Source of the DNA: Tenrec ecaudatus
Lineage: Eukaryota; Chordata; Mammalia; Afrosoricida; Tenrecidae
Direction of reading: 5' to 3'
DNA: 64,000 nt
NCBI RefSeq assembly: GCF_050624435.1
Contig: NC_134539.1
Location: 119,519,525 to 119,583,524, forward strand
The notes beneath the pieces are model-generated. The model was given only the letters and a program-made list of their open reading frames with translations. It was not told the DNA's origin and searched no databases. This document shows, piece after piece, positions 11,901 to 20,912 of this stretch. Position numbers and translations under genes: made by a program. The number at the start of each line of letters is the position of its first letter. Position 1 is the stretch's first letter.

Positions 11901-14900
11901 AGAGACCAGCTGGCTTCCATTTTCCTGGCCTGCACATCCCACAAAGTCCGAAGAGCTATGTTCAGTGCAACGTTTGCATATGATGTTGAGCAGTGGTGCA
12001 AACTCAACCTGGACAATGTCATTACTGTGTCCATCGGAGCAAGGTACCTGTTCTTCCACATTATCCCACTGCTTTTTTTCTTCAAATTCAATTGTGTTTT
12101 TTAGACTCAAGGTGACAGATTATTTGGCCTGAGATTCATAAGGGAGAGAATGTTACTGATATTCAAGATTGATGAGGGATTATCTGTTTTAAAAGAATCT
12201 TACGGGACGTTCTTGAAGTATCATATTAGTGTTTCTGTCATCATACTTTTTAGATGATCTGTCCCATTCACAAAGTAGGACATGTGGCGATCCAGAGGCA
12301 TTAATGTCATTAATGGCTTACCCGGGACCACAGAAAAACTAACAACCCACTGGCTTCCACTTGATTCTGACCTGTGGTAACCCTGCAGGACAGAGTAGAA
12401 CTGCCCCAGAGGGTTTCCAAGGCTATAGATCTGTACAGAAGCAGACTGACACCTCTCCTCTTCCTTAGAGTGGCCGGTGCGTTTGAACTGCTGACCTTTT
12501 GGCTTAACAACAGTACCACCAGCGCTTGCTTAAATGAATGCTTTAGCGCTCGGGAAATTATGATGCAGATTATTGTGTAACTCAGGATGTGATAACTATG
12601 AAGACTGTAGCTAAGTTTCAAAGGAACCAGTCGGTATGGGAAAGGATGCCCTTATTTATTTACAGACGCTTGTGTATGAAAGAAAGGAAAGCAAACTCAC
12701 CAAAAGCATTATTTTAAAGCAGGCAGCAGAATACAAAAACTGTTTGGGACTTTACAGTGTATTACAGCCTCCTACAGAATGTTAGTCAATGTCTTAATTC
12801 ATCTCATCTCCACTTGTCTGTAATTTTGCTAGTCATTAAGTTTGAGGTGCCCTGGTGCAGTAGTGGGTTATGTGTTGGACTGCTAATTACAGCGTCAGCA
12901 GTTCAAAATCACCAGCAGCTCCATGGGAGAACAATGAGGCTTTCTATTCTCATAAAGACTTACAGGCTTAGGAGCCCGCAGGGGCCGTTGTACTCTGTCC
13001 TTTAGGGTCACGTCACTCGGGGGACTGATCAGGGGCATGAAGAAGGGAGTCGTTATGCTCAGCCCTGTGCAGTAATTGTTTTAAGAGTTCTCATTGCAGT
13101 AGCCATTAGTTTTAACTTTGGAAACCTTTTTGGACAAACATAACTAGAAACACATGAATATTTTATGACTAGATTATACCAAAATGTGAAAGTTTAAAAT
13201 GGTGGGATTTGGGCCAAGTTATTGTATAATATTGTATAAGGACTTTAAAAGAGTTTTAGAGGTGCCATATTAACTTTTGTACTTTTGTGATTCAAATTGA
13301 AGTGTAATTATGTATATTATCATTGGACATGTCAAATTCATTGAACTTTTACATACATTTTAAATTATAGCGAGAGGCAGGAGCTAAAAATTGGCTCTGT
13401 AACCTAAGAGCTATTATGTTTTCTTTTCAGGAATTCTGCAGTAGAGACTGTGGAACAAGAACTTCTCTTTGTTGGGTCTGAGACTGGAAAACTTCTGGCC
13501 ATGAGAGAACTTGTTAAAAAAGTAAGTTTGAACAATCTCCTGAACTTAGTAGGTTATGTGCTGACCTGCTGACCACAAGGTCACTTTTGAGCCAATTATG
13601 TGAGACGACTGGATGTTTTGGAAGAACACAGCCACGTTATTTTTAAGCAAAACTAATTAATCAGTGGTGTGTAGGATGAATTTTGATGAAAGAGACTGAA
13701 AGCAAGGGAACCAATTAATGGGTTGTTAAGTAGACTGGGCAGAGCTGAAGAGAAATAGACAAGGTGGCAGCCGTGGTGGGGTTGGGATCAACGGCTGGAG
13801 AATGAAGGGGCCAGGTGTTGGCAGGTGTCTGGTGACTGCAGCAACAGTGAGCTTTGATGGCTGAGGGCATGGGTGCTGGAAGCAGGCCGTCTGGACTGGA
13901 ACTCTAGCGCTACCACTTTGCTGTGGTGCTTTTAGGCAGCTTGTTTAACCTCGCTTGTAGATTGGACTACTTTGTCCCAGGATGGTTAGTAGTAATAATT
14001 GATTCTCTTCCCATACAGTCCCAACAGCGGTCCCCGACACACAGTAAGTGCTGTGCAAATGTGTCTTACTCCTAAGGTTTCCAAAAAGAGTCAAGCTCAC
14101 CGCAACCTTGGCAACCCCAGACTAGGGTGGGTGGAGCCGCCACTATGGACTTGCGAGGCGGTGCGTCTTAATGACTGTTAGGATCTTATTGAACGCATGT
14201 AGTAAAGATTACAATTAAGAGAACTGAGAGCCAAACACTCAGCCCTGGGAAATACACAATTTGGAGAAAGCCTGTTTCAAAATGACAGTTGCTACCACAT
14301 TTTAAGCAGAACCAAAAGTTCTGAGGAACAGAAGCTAAGGCATGATTGCTTGGGAGGTGGACATTTCATTGTGCAGACTGTAAAAATGAAGAAGAGTTCA
14401 CTAAACAGGATGACTGGGATTAGCAAAGTGAGACTGCCGTTCAAGTTGACTGGTGAACAAATGACCTTTGTCGAGCGTAGACTGTAAGAAGACAGGCAGA
14501 CCCTGGCCAGTGAGAAATGTGCCAAATTTGCATGAGTTCCTTCATGCGTGACACTGACGACGGAATGCTGAGCATTGCAGTCTTGATTATGGGTATGAGT
14601 GCTGATTTTTGCCTTCTTTCTTTCAGGGTTTCAGTCCACCTGTCCTTGTTTTTGTTCAGTCCATTGAAAGGGCTAAAGAACTTTTCCATGAGCTCGTATA
14701 TGAAGGTATTAATGTGGATGTTATTCATGCAGAGAGGACGCAGCAACAGGTGAGTCTGACATCCTTTCACCACCGTCGAGAACGTCTCCATTGTAAAACA
14801 ATGACAATTAAATAAAGGAGAGACTTTCTTCCCACTCCTAGAGTGGTACTAAAGTATGTATTGCATGTTCTGTTAATCAGAGAGATAACACCGTCCACAG

Positions 14901-17900
14901 CTTCAGAGCAGGGAAAATCTGGGTCCTTATCTGTACAGCCCTACTGGCAAGAGGAATTGATTTTAAAGGTGTGAACTTGGTGATCAATTATGACTTTCCA
15001 ACCAGCTCAGTGGAATACATCCACAGGATAGGTAAGTTGGCTTTTATTTTCCCTCTGCCTCCAACCCATCTGTTTTAGCATTTCTTCTGTTCCCTTCAAA
15101 CTCACTTTGAAAACCCAGGTGCTTTTATATGTGCACATGAGGGTCCCTTCCCGCCCAGATATGTTTTTATGATCTGATTTCTTCTAGGTCGAACTGGAAG
15201 AGCAGGACATAAAGGAAAAGCGGTTACTTTTTTCACTGAAGATGATAAACCATTATTAAGAAGGTAAATTGGGAAAAATAACTTGGAATTAGGTTGGCAA
15301 AATTGCTTTATTCTGTAATGTACATTCAGCTAACAAGTAATTTCATCAATTCCAAATTGGCAGTGTCCACCCACCTCTATGCTGTCTGTCCCCCCAGGGA
15401 GGAGGTTGTATGTAAATTCTTGTCATCTATTCCCCCTTTCTACCCCAACTGCCCTCCAGCCTCCCGGTGTTGGCACTCTCACCATCTGTCCTGGATTCCC
15501 TGTGTTTCCACTTCCTATCTGCACCAGTGCACATCCTCCAGCCACTTCCTCTGTTTTACCAAGTGTGATGCCCTCCTCCAGGGACTGGTCCCCCTGAAAC
15601 CCATCCAAAGTACATGGTGAAATCTTGCCACCCTTGCTTCTACGTATCATTTGGCTGTACTTCTTCCAAGACAGATAGTTTGTTCTTCTAGCAGCCCATG
15701 GTCCTTTCAGTACTCCATTCTTCCATCGTCCTTATTGCCCATCTTTTGGATCCATGGAAACGGAATTACAATACAAACGGAAAATGCCATGGTTTGGGTC
15801 AGGCACACCTTCATTCTCAAAGCGACACCGTTGCTCGTTCAGTTCCAGCTTTGTTACGTTATTTAGGAGACCTTGAAGGGAATCTGAGAGCAGTAGCTTC
15901 TTTTGGCATCTAAGCGAGTGGAGACAGACAGTAAGAGGAGGAAGAACTTACTCCTTTCCTCTTGCTGAGTTCTTTAACACCTGGCTACGAAGAACACACA
16001 ATCACTGCAAAGGCTTATGCACTCTCTGAAACGGATTTTTTAAAACACTGTAAAATATTTCTGTTTGGTTTGTATTTGTTATTGGGCGCTAGCAAGCCCA
16101 GTTCTGCATATTGCTACCAATTTAAATAAATAATTTGTTTTGGTTTTTTTCTTAATGGCATTGTCCCAAAATTCTTTTCCAATACTGGCCCTCGAAGAAA
16201 AGGAAGACTGAGGAGAAGGCCTGGTGTTTGCCTATCTGTTATTAAAATTGGAAACATTCATAATGGAATATTAATAGTTTGCTTAACACACAGTTCTCCT
16301 AATAGCCATCATTTGATATTCGTCATAATACTGTATTCAGGTTTTTGAATGAGTAAATAAGTTTGATGTTGGCCACCTAGCTCTGTTTACCTCGGTCAGC
16401 CGCGTCTTACGGTGTATGCTTCCCATTCTCTCCGTAAGTAAGCCAGCGTGATCGTGCCTCGTAAAAACTGGTAATGTGACAAAGCATGCTACCTTTCAGG
16501 TAGTTTTAAATTTCTCAAATTGTGCAGAGGGGTTCAGCACATACAGATCAGTTTGACATGATAGAAAAGTGTGTTTGGTTTCTGTTTTGTGTCCTCAGTG
16601 TTGCCAATGTTATACAACAAGCTGGATGTCCTGTGCCGGAGTACATAAAGAGCTTTAAAAAACTGCTAAGGTACCGCCCGCCTTGAATTGACCTGGAGCT
16701 GCTCTCTCGCGCGCTCACTCTCTGCACACATTCTTGCTTCACGTTCCCTTACACATTGTAGTTCTAACAGTCGTACTACGGTTTGAGCATTTTAAGAGAA
16801 AAAATTTTGCTTTTAGGTGTTTGTGAATGCCATATGCTTTGTTTTTTTCCATCTTGGAAATTTAAGGTGTTCTGATTTTTTAAAGTTACTTAGTGTGAAT
16901 AAGATGCGCTTAGAATTTTTTTTATAACTTCATGCATAAGTATAAGGGTAAAAAGCAGGTCCATACTCAAACAGTAGTGCTTATTGGCATGGGATGTATT
17001 TTAATCAAAATCTGTGGGGTTTTTGTTCTTATTTGAATTTATGGCATTTATCCCCCCTTTTGCTTAGTTCTCATGGGTAGTCTGTTACATGAAAATGGAT
17101 ATGTTCCCTAGTTAAAACCTGTGCATTGTTTAAAAATGAATTTTACAATTAGGAATTTTAAAAAATTAACAAGTAGTTTTAGTTGTAGCTCTTCTAAATT
17201 AAGTTGAGCTTAATTTATTTCTTTTCTCTCATTTTGTTACTTTTAGCAAACAAAAGAAAAAGATGGTCAAGAAACCACTGGAAAGGGAGAGCATTAGTAC
17301 AACTCCAAAATATTTCTTAGAAAAGGCCAAGAGTAAACGGTAAGCAGATGGTGAGGAATCGTTGCCACTCGGCCCCTCTTGTAGTTAGGGTGGGCATTAT
17401 TTTTATCAGGATAAAGCTTCACAGTGCCGTCTAGAATGTGATCAAAGTAATACATCTTGAATCCATTTGGGGAACTTTTCTGTTTCTGTGCACTCATGAT
17501 CTAGTTCTTCTATCTTTGGAAAGATGACATAGAATTGATAGTGCCCACCATCTTCACCCTCCTGCACCGGGGGTTCCTGAGGCCAGTAGTTAAAACAGTT
17601 GACTTAGGTTGAGGAGCAGAGTTTCAGGATGATTTCCGTCTGATGCTGGAGCAGGTTGCAACCACCTCTGAAGAGTATTACTTTGTAGTAGCTTAACTGA
17701 AATGTAGGAGAATTTTAAGACATTGATTTTTAGCATGCGCAAAAGACAACCTTTTTACCCATTACTGCTAGGAAGTAGGTTAATAAGAGCAAGAGTGGAT
17801 TAAAATGTCCCGAACAGCTATCCCCTAGCCCAGTGGTTCTCAACCTTCCTCATGCCGCGACCCTTCAATACAGTTCCTCATGTTGTGGTGACCCCCCAGC

Positions 17901-20900
17901 CATAACATTATTTTCGTTGCTACTTCATAACTGTTATTTTGCTACTGTGATGAATCAGGTGACCCCTGTGAAAGGGTCGTTTGACCCCCAAAGGGGCCGA
18001 GACCCACAGGTTGAGACCCGCTGCCCTAGTGCCTGCAGACTTGTTTTTCTAGTGCTCAAAAACCCCAGTGACTTTCATTTGTGCACGTGCAGGTTCCTTC
18101 TGCCCGCAAACATGGCTTCTTTTAGGTGGAGCTGGAAGAGCAGGACATCAGGAAAGTGACCCTCTTCCGATTGTGGTAGTATCGGATAGCACAAGCTCTG
18201 ATACATTGCTTGGTTATAGTGATTTCTATAGTGTGTAGGGGGGGTTCCTGAGAGTATCACCAATGACCTCTTACTATAGATAAAAGTTGATGCTTCTTTT
18301 TGCCACCTGCAGTCTGTTCTGTGGAAATCATTGGAAAACCTGTTCTCATCACCAAGTAGGCATTTACTGAGTACCTATGATCTCCCCAGGTGCTTGGAAA
18401 TACAAGGTTTAAAATGGGCTCCTTCCCTGATACTACAGAAAGGATATCAGTGTACTTGAAATGGAGTGCTTTTTAAATGAAATACAAGTTAGTAGAAGGG
18501 AAAAGATCAATGTGAACCGGTGTCGGACGGCACTTCGAGGAGGCCGAACGTGGAACCACGTGTTCACTGTTAGGAGGAGTCAGGCATGCAGTGGAACCCG
18601 AGCGAACACAAGCATGAAAACTGGGATCAGCTTAGTGTTTAAGTGGAGCACGAATCTTCACGGCATTCTGTAAGGGCCGTGGGACTAAGGAGCCCTCGTG
18701 GCACTGTCCGCTAGGTACTGTGCAGTTGACATTGGACTGCTCTCTGCAAGGTTAGCAGTTCAAAACTACACGCTTATCTTCAAGAAAAAAATGAAGCTGT
18801 CTGCTCCCAAAAAGATTGATAGCTTCAAATACCCAATAATGTGTTGCTGTGACTCAGAGTCCACTCAGTGGTGGTAGATATATTGATGGGAAGTAAAGTT
18901 CAATTGGAAAGTAGGGTGTCCCAAAGTAGTGCAATTTTAAACTTTAATACTTGGGAAAAGTAAATACAACAATTAAAATAAAGCAGCTTATGAAATATAA
19001 AATTTAGTTGTATGAGCACCTAATAAAACCTTTTTTTAAAAAGAGAAATATAAAATTTATAAGATTGATCATTTTCTTGTCAGTGGTACTCTTCTGTTCC
19101 CTCCACCTCACTGCCATCTAGTTGATCATGAGTCATGGCGACCCCTAGGACGGGGGAGAACCGCCCCTGTGGGGATCCCAGACTCATTAGTAACAGGAGG
19201 AAAGTCCCGTCTCTGCAGAGGGGATGCTGGTGTTCCAGACGACTGACTTGGCAGTCAGCAGCTCAGCCTGGAACCACTCTGGCACTTTCCCTTGTCTGTT
19301 TCCTGACTCCTTAACACATTTTTTATTCAAATTTTTTGCAGCAACAATTTTGAGGTGTCAGTGGATTGACAAAATAGGTTATCTTGTTTGACCAGTTAGA
19401 TCACCTAAGCCATCTCAATAGACTTTCCTGTTGGGGAGTGGGACATGGAGGGGTCACTTGAGAAACCCTGAAGAATGAATCATACCCTCCTGTGGATGAT
19501 CTCAAGTGTAGGCTTATAAGTACAATTCTTCCAAGTGTGCTCAATGCCTGGTAAGCTCTTACAGAGGCAATTGACGAGAGCATAAGATGATAGCTATATT
19601 GATTTTTAAAAAAACATGCCAATTTTCTTTTTCTTTTCTTCTTCACTGTGCAACCCACTCAGTGCCTGAAGCCCATGAGGTAAAACCAGGCAATGGTTCG
19701 GGGTTACAATTTGCTTTGGCATGGGACACTACGAGAGGCCCATGGGATCAGAGCCAGTTTTCGTATTTGAAAGAATAAAACTTTGAATGTGGCTTTTTCT
19801 AAGTGTAGAGCACTTCTATGGATGTTACGCTGCACTGAGACCTCAGGACACTTGTTTCAAGCCCTGTCACATCAAGCCCTCTTGTCTTTCCATTCGTGTA
19901 GCTGAAGACCATACTTGTTAGCTGTTAACCCAGAGTACAGAGAAGACCCACCACACTGTCTCTAGCTCACCTTGGATGTTCCTCTAAAGATCCCACCCGA
20001 GCCTGTTTCCTCTGCTCAACCCTCAGTACTGACAATGCTGAAGCCTGTACCTGTAGTACCCAATTTTGACTGAGTTGAGACCTGAATCTTACTGTCTAGT
20101 GGACACAAGAGGCACTTCAAACTCAGCCTGGTGTGGTATAGTGGAGGGAAAATTGGATTTAGGGTCAAAAGAATTGGCTCTGTTCCTACTTTCCTTTGTT
20201 ACTCAGAGCAAGTCACTTAATCTCTCCCAGCCTCTGTATAATGGAAATATACCAGCTCTGCCACCCAGGGTTGCTGGAGGATTAAAGGAGTGAATGTACA
20301 TAAAAGAACCTTGTATTACGATCTATGCAAACATTCAGTATTTTCTTAAAAACTGTTTTTTCCTTTTCCTGGGTTACCCCTTAGTTAATGGCATTCATCA
20401 TCACTTAATCTAGAAATCTCATTTCCCTGCTGTACATCCAGCTTTGACAACTTCTAATCATTTTGCGCTGCTAATACACCATGTATTTCATATTCTGTAG
20501 AATCCAACTCCCAGGATTCTCATCTGGGATCATTTGGATAATAAGTTGTACTGAAGATTACTCAAGTTAATATATGTAAAGTGCTGTAGCATGTTTAGCC
20601 TTTAATAAGCACTCTGTTACCTTGTATGGTCAGGCGCTTTCTTTCCTACCAGCTAATAGTGTAGTTTTTAGAACGCTTTGTATCTCACTTAGGTGATTGT
20701 GTGCTCCTTAAAGGCAGAGACCAGATCTTCACGTTCCTAGTCTCATCTCTTTAATAGACATTAGGTCTCAGTAAATGTTAGACTTGTAAACTTTGGGGCA
20801 AGTACATACATCTAGAATTTCTGACTCGTCATTGCCTACATTCTTTTTTTACAGGAAAAAAGCCTCTGGTCAAAACAGCAAGAAGAAAGTAGCTCTTGAA

Positions 20901-20912
20901 GACAAAATTTAA
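2852..20912 (+). CDS. DDX52: DDX52, DEAD-box RNA helicase (complete, 15 coding exons)
   Basis: Predicted ATP-dependent RNA helicase, the vertebrate relative of yeast Rok1, which works in the nucleolus on 18S rRNA maturation. The fifteen exons listed separately join without a phase break into 1791 nt, 596 aa plus TAA; the human protein is of about the same length. Helicase motifs in order: Q motif (F160, GF180-181, PTAIQ 185-189), motif I APTGSGKT 206-213, Ia PTRELAS 239-245, Ib TPNRL 289-293, motif II DESD 315-318, motif III SAT 350-352, motif V with ARGID 470-474, and VI HRIGRTGR 495-502. The N-terminal 135 residues are charged and Lys/Glu-rich, and the C-terminus is Lys-rich, as expected for a nucleolar helicase. 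The start lies in a GC-rich promoter and matches the known N-terminus MDVHDLF. Motif II reads DESD rather than DEAD, which I recall is also the human form. No frameshift or stop was found. Confidence 0.97.
3562..3862 (-). mobile_element. Two adjacent AfroSINE copies
   Basis: Two minus-strand copies, about 3562-3710 and 3715-3862, each with the CCAACTCA...GAACC, TTTCTGAGGCTGT and GGTGGGTTTGAATC-like landmarks. DDX52 intron 1. Confidence 0.75.
4400..4589 (+). CDS. DDX52: DDX52 coding exon 2
   Basis: Residues 30-92 plus one base. The acceptor is TTTTTTAG and the donor GG|GTTAGT. It encodes [22 protein letters not shown] and a Glu/Lys/Arg-rich low-complexity tail, the non-conserved N-terminal extension. 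Confidence 0.93.
4960..5310 (+). mobile_element. L1 3'-end fragment
   Basis: TTCAGTGGAATGCTACCC, AATACATGCAACC, GAAAGAAGCCAG, TTCCGGAAAAGGCAAAC and ACAGAAAGCAGACCAGTGG follow the order of old L1M ORF2-end/3' UTR consensus. DDX52 intron 2. Confidence 0.75.
5466..5712 (-). mobile_element. RTE 3' tail
   Basis: ATTTTATTGGGGGCATGTAC, GAGCCCTTGGTATCAGC, CTCATGAACTCTTGATAAT and CTCCCTTCACC are the landmarks of the RTE tail on the minus strand. Confidence 0.85.
5895..6025 (+). CDS. DDX52: DDX52 coding exon 3
   Basis: Residues 93-136, ending phase 0 at AAG|GTTAGA. It encodes [16 protein letters not shown] and a basic stretch before the helicase core. Confidence 0.95.
6985..7148 (-). mobile_element. 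AfroSINE
   Basis: GCAGAGCTGCCCATAGGC, TTTCTCCCACGCC, ACCTTTTGGTTAACCACTGC and CCACCAGGACTCC. DDX52 intron 3. The rest of intron 3 (6026-6984) shows nothing I recognise. Confidence 0.85.
7389..7574 (+). CDS. DDX52: DDX52 coding exon 4 (Q motif)
   Basis: Residues 137-198, phase 0 at both ends. It carries the Q motif: F160, then GFQVPTAIQ at 180-188/189. The acceptor is CTTTTCAG and the donor CAT|GTGAGT. Confidence 0.96.
7674..7740 (-). mobile_element. RTE 3' tail (short)
   Basis: CATTTTATTAGGGGGTTATAC and CAATCCACGCACATACAGAC are the extreme 3' end of RTE. Confidence 0.75.
7741..8035 (+). mobile_element. L2 3'-end fragment
   Basis: GGCTCATCTCAAACACCCTG and GAGTGCAAATTCTGAG...GGGACTGTGTTCTG match the mammalian L2 3' end. 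Confidence 0.6.
8090..8720 (-). mobile_element. L1 3' end interrupted by a SINE
   Basis: Antisense old L1 landmarks (CATAAATTGCATAGACTTTTAG, CACATAGAGGAAATCAT, GGTTCATCCATATTG, CCATTGTATGATTATATCAC) flank an AfroSINE at about 8208-8390. Confidence 0.7.
8208..8390 (-). mobile_element. AfroSINE
   Basis: GTCATCGAGTTGATTTTGAC, CAGCTAACTGCCCCATAGAG and TGGCGGGTTTAAACCACTAC. Nested in L1. Confidence 0.8.
9494..9637 (+). CDS. DDX52: DDX52 coding exon 5 (motifs I and Ia)
   Basis: Residues 199-246, phase 0 at both ends. It contains the Walker A loop APTGSGKT (206-213) and PTRELAS (239-245). The donor is CAG|GTATGC. Confidence 0.97.
9992..10176 (-). mobile_element. AfroSINE
   Basis: TCGATTCCGACTCAGAGCCC, GTGTCTGAGACTGTAACTC and CAACTGCTGACGTTGG. 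DDX52 intron 5, just before the minisatellite. Confidence 0.85.
10289..10666 (+). repeat. Minisatellite, nine copies of a 38-43 bp unit
   Basis: Unit TGTAGCCTTGTGACTCTGCT followed by GTGTTCTAGAACACGGAACTGAC, with small indels between copies. Several copies keep the palindrome GTTCTAGAAC. It lies in DDX52 intron 5 and ends about 230 bp before exon 6. Confidence 0.93.
10898..11009 (+). CDS. DDX52: DDX52 coding exon 6
   Basis: Residues 247-283 plus one base. The acceptor is GTTTTAG and the donor TTTG|GTAAGG. It encodes [19 protein letters not shown] between motifs Ia and Ib. Confidence 0.96.
11139..11161. repeat. (TG)n microsatellite
   Basis: Uninterrupted TG repeat in DDX52 intron 6. Confidence 0.9.
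11318..11390 (+). CDS. DDX52: DDX52 coding exon 7 (motif Ib)
   Basis: Residues 284-307 plus two bases, with TTPNRL (288-293). The donor ACAAG|GTGCAG has GT but departs from GTRAGT at the following bases, so it is the weakest junction in the gene. Phase continuity into [10 protein letters not shown] supports it. Confidence 0.92.
11840..12043 (+). CDS. DDX52: DDX52 coding exon 8 (motifs II and III)
   Basis: Residues 309-375 with split codons at both ends. It contains DESD (315-318) and FSAT (349-352), the ATPase and coupling motifs. The donor is CAAG|GTACCT. Confidence 0.96.
12330..12525 (-). mobile_element. AfroSINE
   Basis: GACAGAGTAGAACTGCCCC, GGGTTTCCAAGGC and TTTGAACTGCTGACCTTTTG. DDX52 intron 8. 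Confidence 0.88.
12843..13015 (+). mobile_element. AfroSINE
   Basis: Head GGTGCCCTGGTGCAGTAGTG, then GTTGGACTGCTAATTACAGC, GTCAGCAGTTCAAAATC and TACTCTGTCCTTTAGGGTC. DDX52 intron 8. Confidence 0.87.
13431..13521 (+). CDS. DDX52: DDX52 coding exon 9
   Basis: Residues 376-406, the linker from RecA-like domain 1 to domain 2 ([16 protein letters not shown]...). The acceptor is TTTTCTTTTCAG and the donor AAA|GTAAGT. Confidence 0.95.
13835..14060 (+). mobile_element. MIR
   Basis: GGAACTCTAGCGCTACCACTT, GCAGCTTGTTTAACCTC and CACAGTAAGTGCTGTGC follow the MIR core and 3' order. The rest of intron 9 (13522-13834 and 14061-14626) shows nothing recognised. Confidence 0.6.
14627..14749 (+). CDS. DDX52: DDX52 coding exon 10 (motif IV)
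   Basis: Residues 407-447, phase 0 at both ends. It contains VLVFVQS (412-418), the motif IV strand, and ends HAERTQQQ. The donor is CAG|GTGAGT. Confidence 0.96.
14881..15031 (+). CDS. DDX52: DDX52 coding exon 11 (motif V)
   Basis: Residues 448-497 plus one base. It begins [11 protein letters not shown], contains TALLARGID (466-474), and ends in IHRI of motif VI. Intron 10 is only about 130 bp. Confidence 0.96.
15188..15263 (+). CDS. DDX52: DDX52 coding exon 12 (motif VI)
   Basis: Residues 498-522 plus two bases, completing HRIGRTGRAG with the arginine fingers R499 and R502. The acceptor is CTTCTAG and the donor AAG|GTAAAT. A decayed duplicate of this exon and its upstream intron lies near 18053. 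Confidence 0.96.
15365..15865 (-). mobile_element. RTE fragments (3' UTR plus 3' ORF side)
   Basis: GGGAGGAGGTTGTATGTAAAT, CTGGATTCCCTGTGTTTCC and CACATCCTCCAG are the RTE 3' UTR in reverse. From about 15545 the sequence matches the same antisense LINE segment seen at 48555 (ACTTCTTCCAAGACAGA, CATGGTCC, ATGGTTTGGGTCAGGC). DDX52 intron 12. Confidence 0.7.
16599..16670 (+). CDS. DDX52: DDX52 coding exon 13
   Basis: Residues 523-546 plus two bases, [16 protein letters not shown].... The acceptor is GTCCTCAG and the donor AAG|GTACCG. Confidence 0.95.
17247..17339 (+). CDS. DDX52: DDX52 coding exon 14
   Basis: Residues 547-577 plus two bases. It is a Lys-rich tail ([19 protein letters not shown]...). 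The donor is AACG|GTAAGC. Confidence 0.95.
17831..18023 (+). mobile_element. SPIN-type hAT transposon, short non-autonomous copy 1
   Basis: 193 bp running from CAGTGGTTCTCAACC to a diverged inverted end GGTTGAGACCCGCTG. The body carries the SPIN-like segments GTTGTGGTGACC and TTCGTTGCTACTTC. Flanks CCCTAGCC and CCCTAGTG share six of eight bases, fitting an 8-bp hAT duplication with central TA. It sits in DDX52 intron 14. Confidence 0.85.
18053..18166 (+). pseudogene. DDX52: Decayed duplicate of DDX52 exon 12 and its acceptor
   Basis: From 18126 the first 24 bases match exon 12 at 21 positions, including the exact run CTGGAAGAGCAGGACAT, preceded by CTTCTTTTAG as in the real acceptor. The sequence before it (GTGCACGTGCAGGTTCC...) aligns with intron 11 (GTGCACATGAGGGTCCC... 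near 15130). The reading frame breaks after GHQES. Intron is included, so this is a genomic duplication and not a retrocopy. Confidence 0.75.
18686..18882 (+). mobile_element. AfroSINE
   Basis: GGAGCCCTCGTGGCAC head and GACTCAGAGTCCACTCAGTG 3' end. DDX52 intron 14. Confidence 0.8.
19100..19290 (-). mobile_element. AfroSINE
   Basis: CACTGCCATCTAGTTGATC, GAGTCATGGCGACCCC and CTTGGCAGTCAGCAGC. DDX52 intron 14. Confidence 0.75.
20130..20340 (+). mobile_element. MIR, with L2 3' end following
   Basis: TGTGGTATAGTGGAGGG, TTACTCAGAGCAAGTCACTTAATC and GGGTTGCTGGAGGATTAAAG are MIR landmarks. An L2-like end (CTCCTTAAAGGCAGAGACC, CTCAGTAAATGTTA) lies at 20690-20790. Confidence 0.75.
20855..20912 (+). 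CDS. DDX52: DDX52 coding exon 15 with stop
   Basis: Residues 578-596 and TAA at 20910-20912. It encodes [18 protein letters not shown], a basic C-terminus. The acceptor is TTTTTTTACAG. Confidence 0.95.

Noticed and set aside
15294-15620. A 108-codon frame in DDX52 intron 12
   Set aside because: It is the antisense of an RTE 3' UTR.
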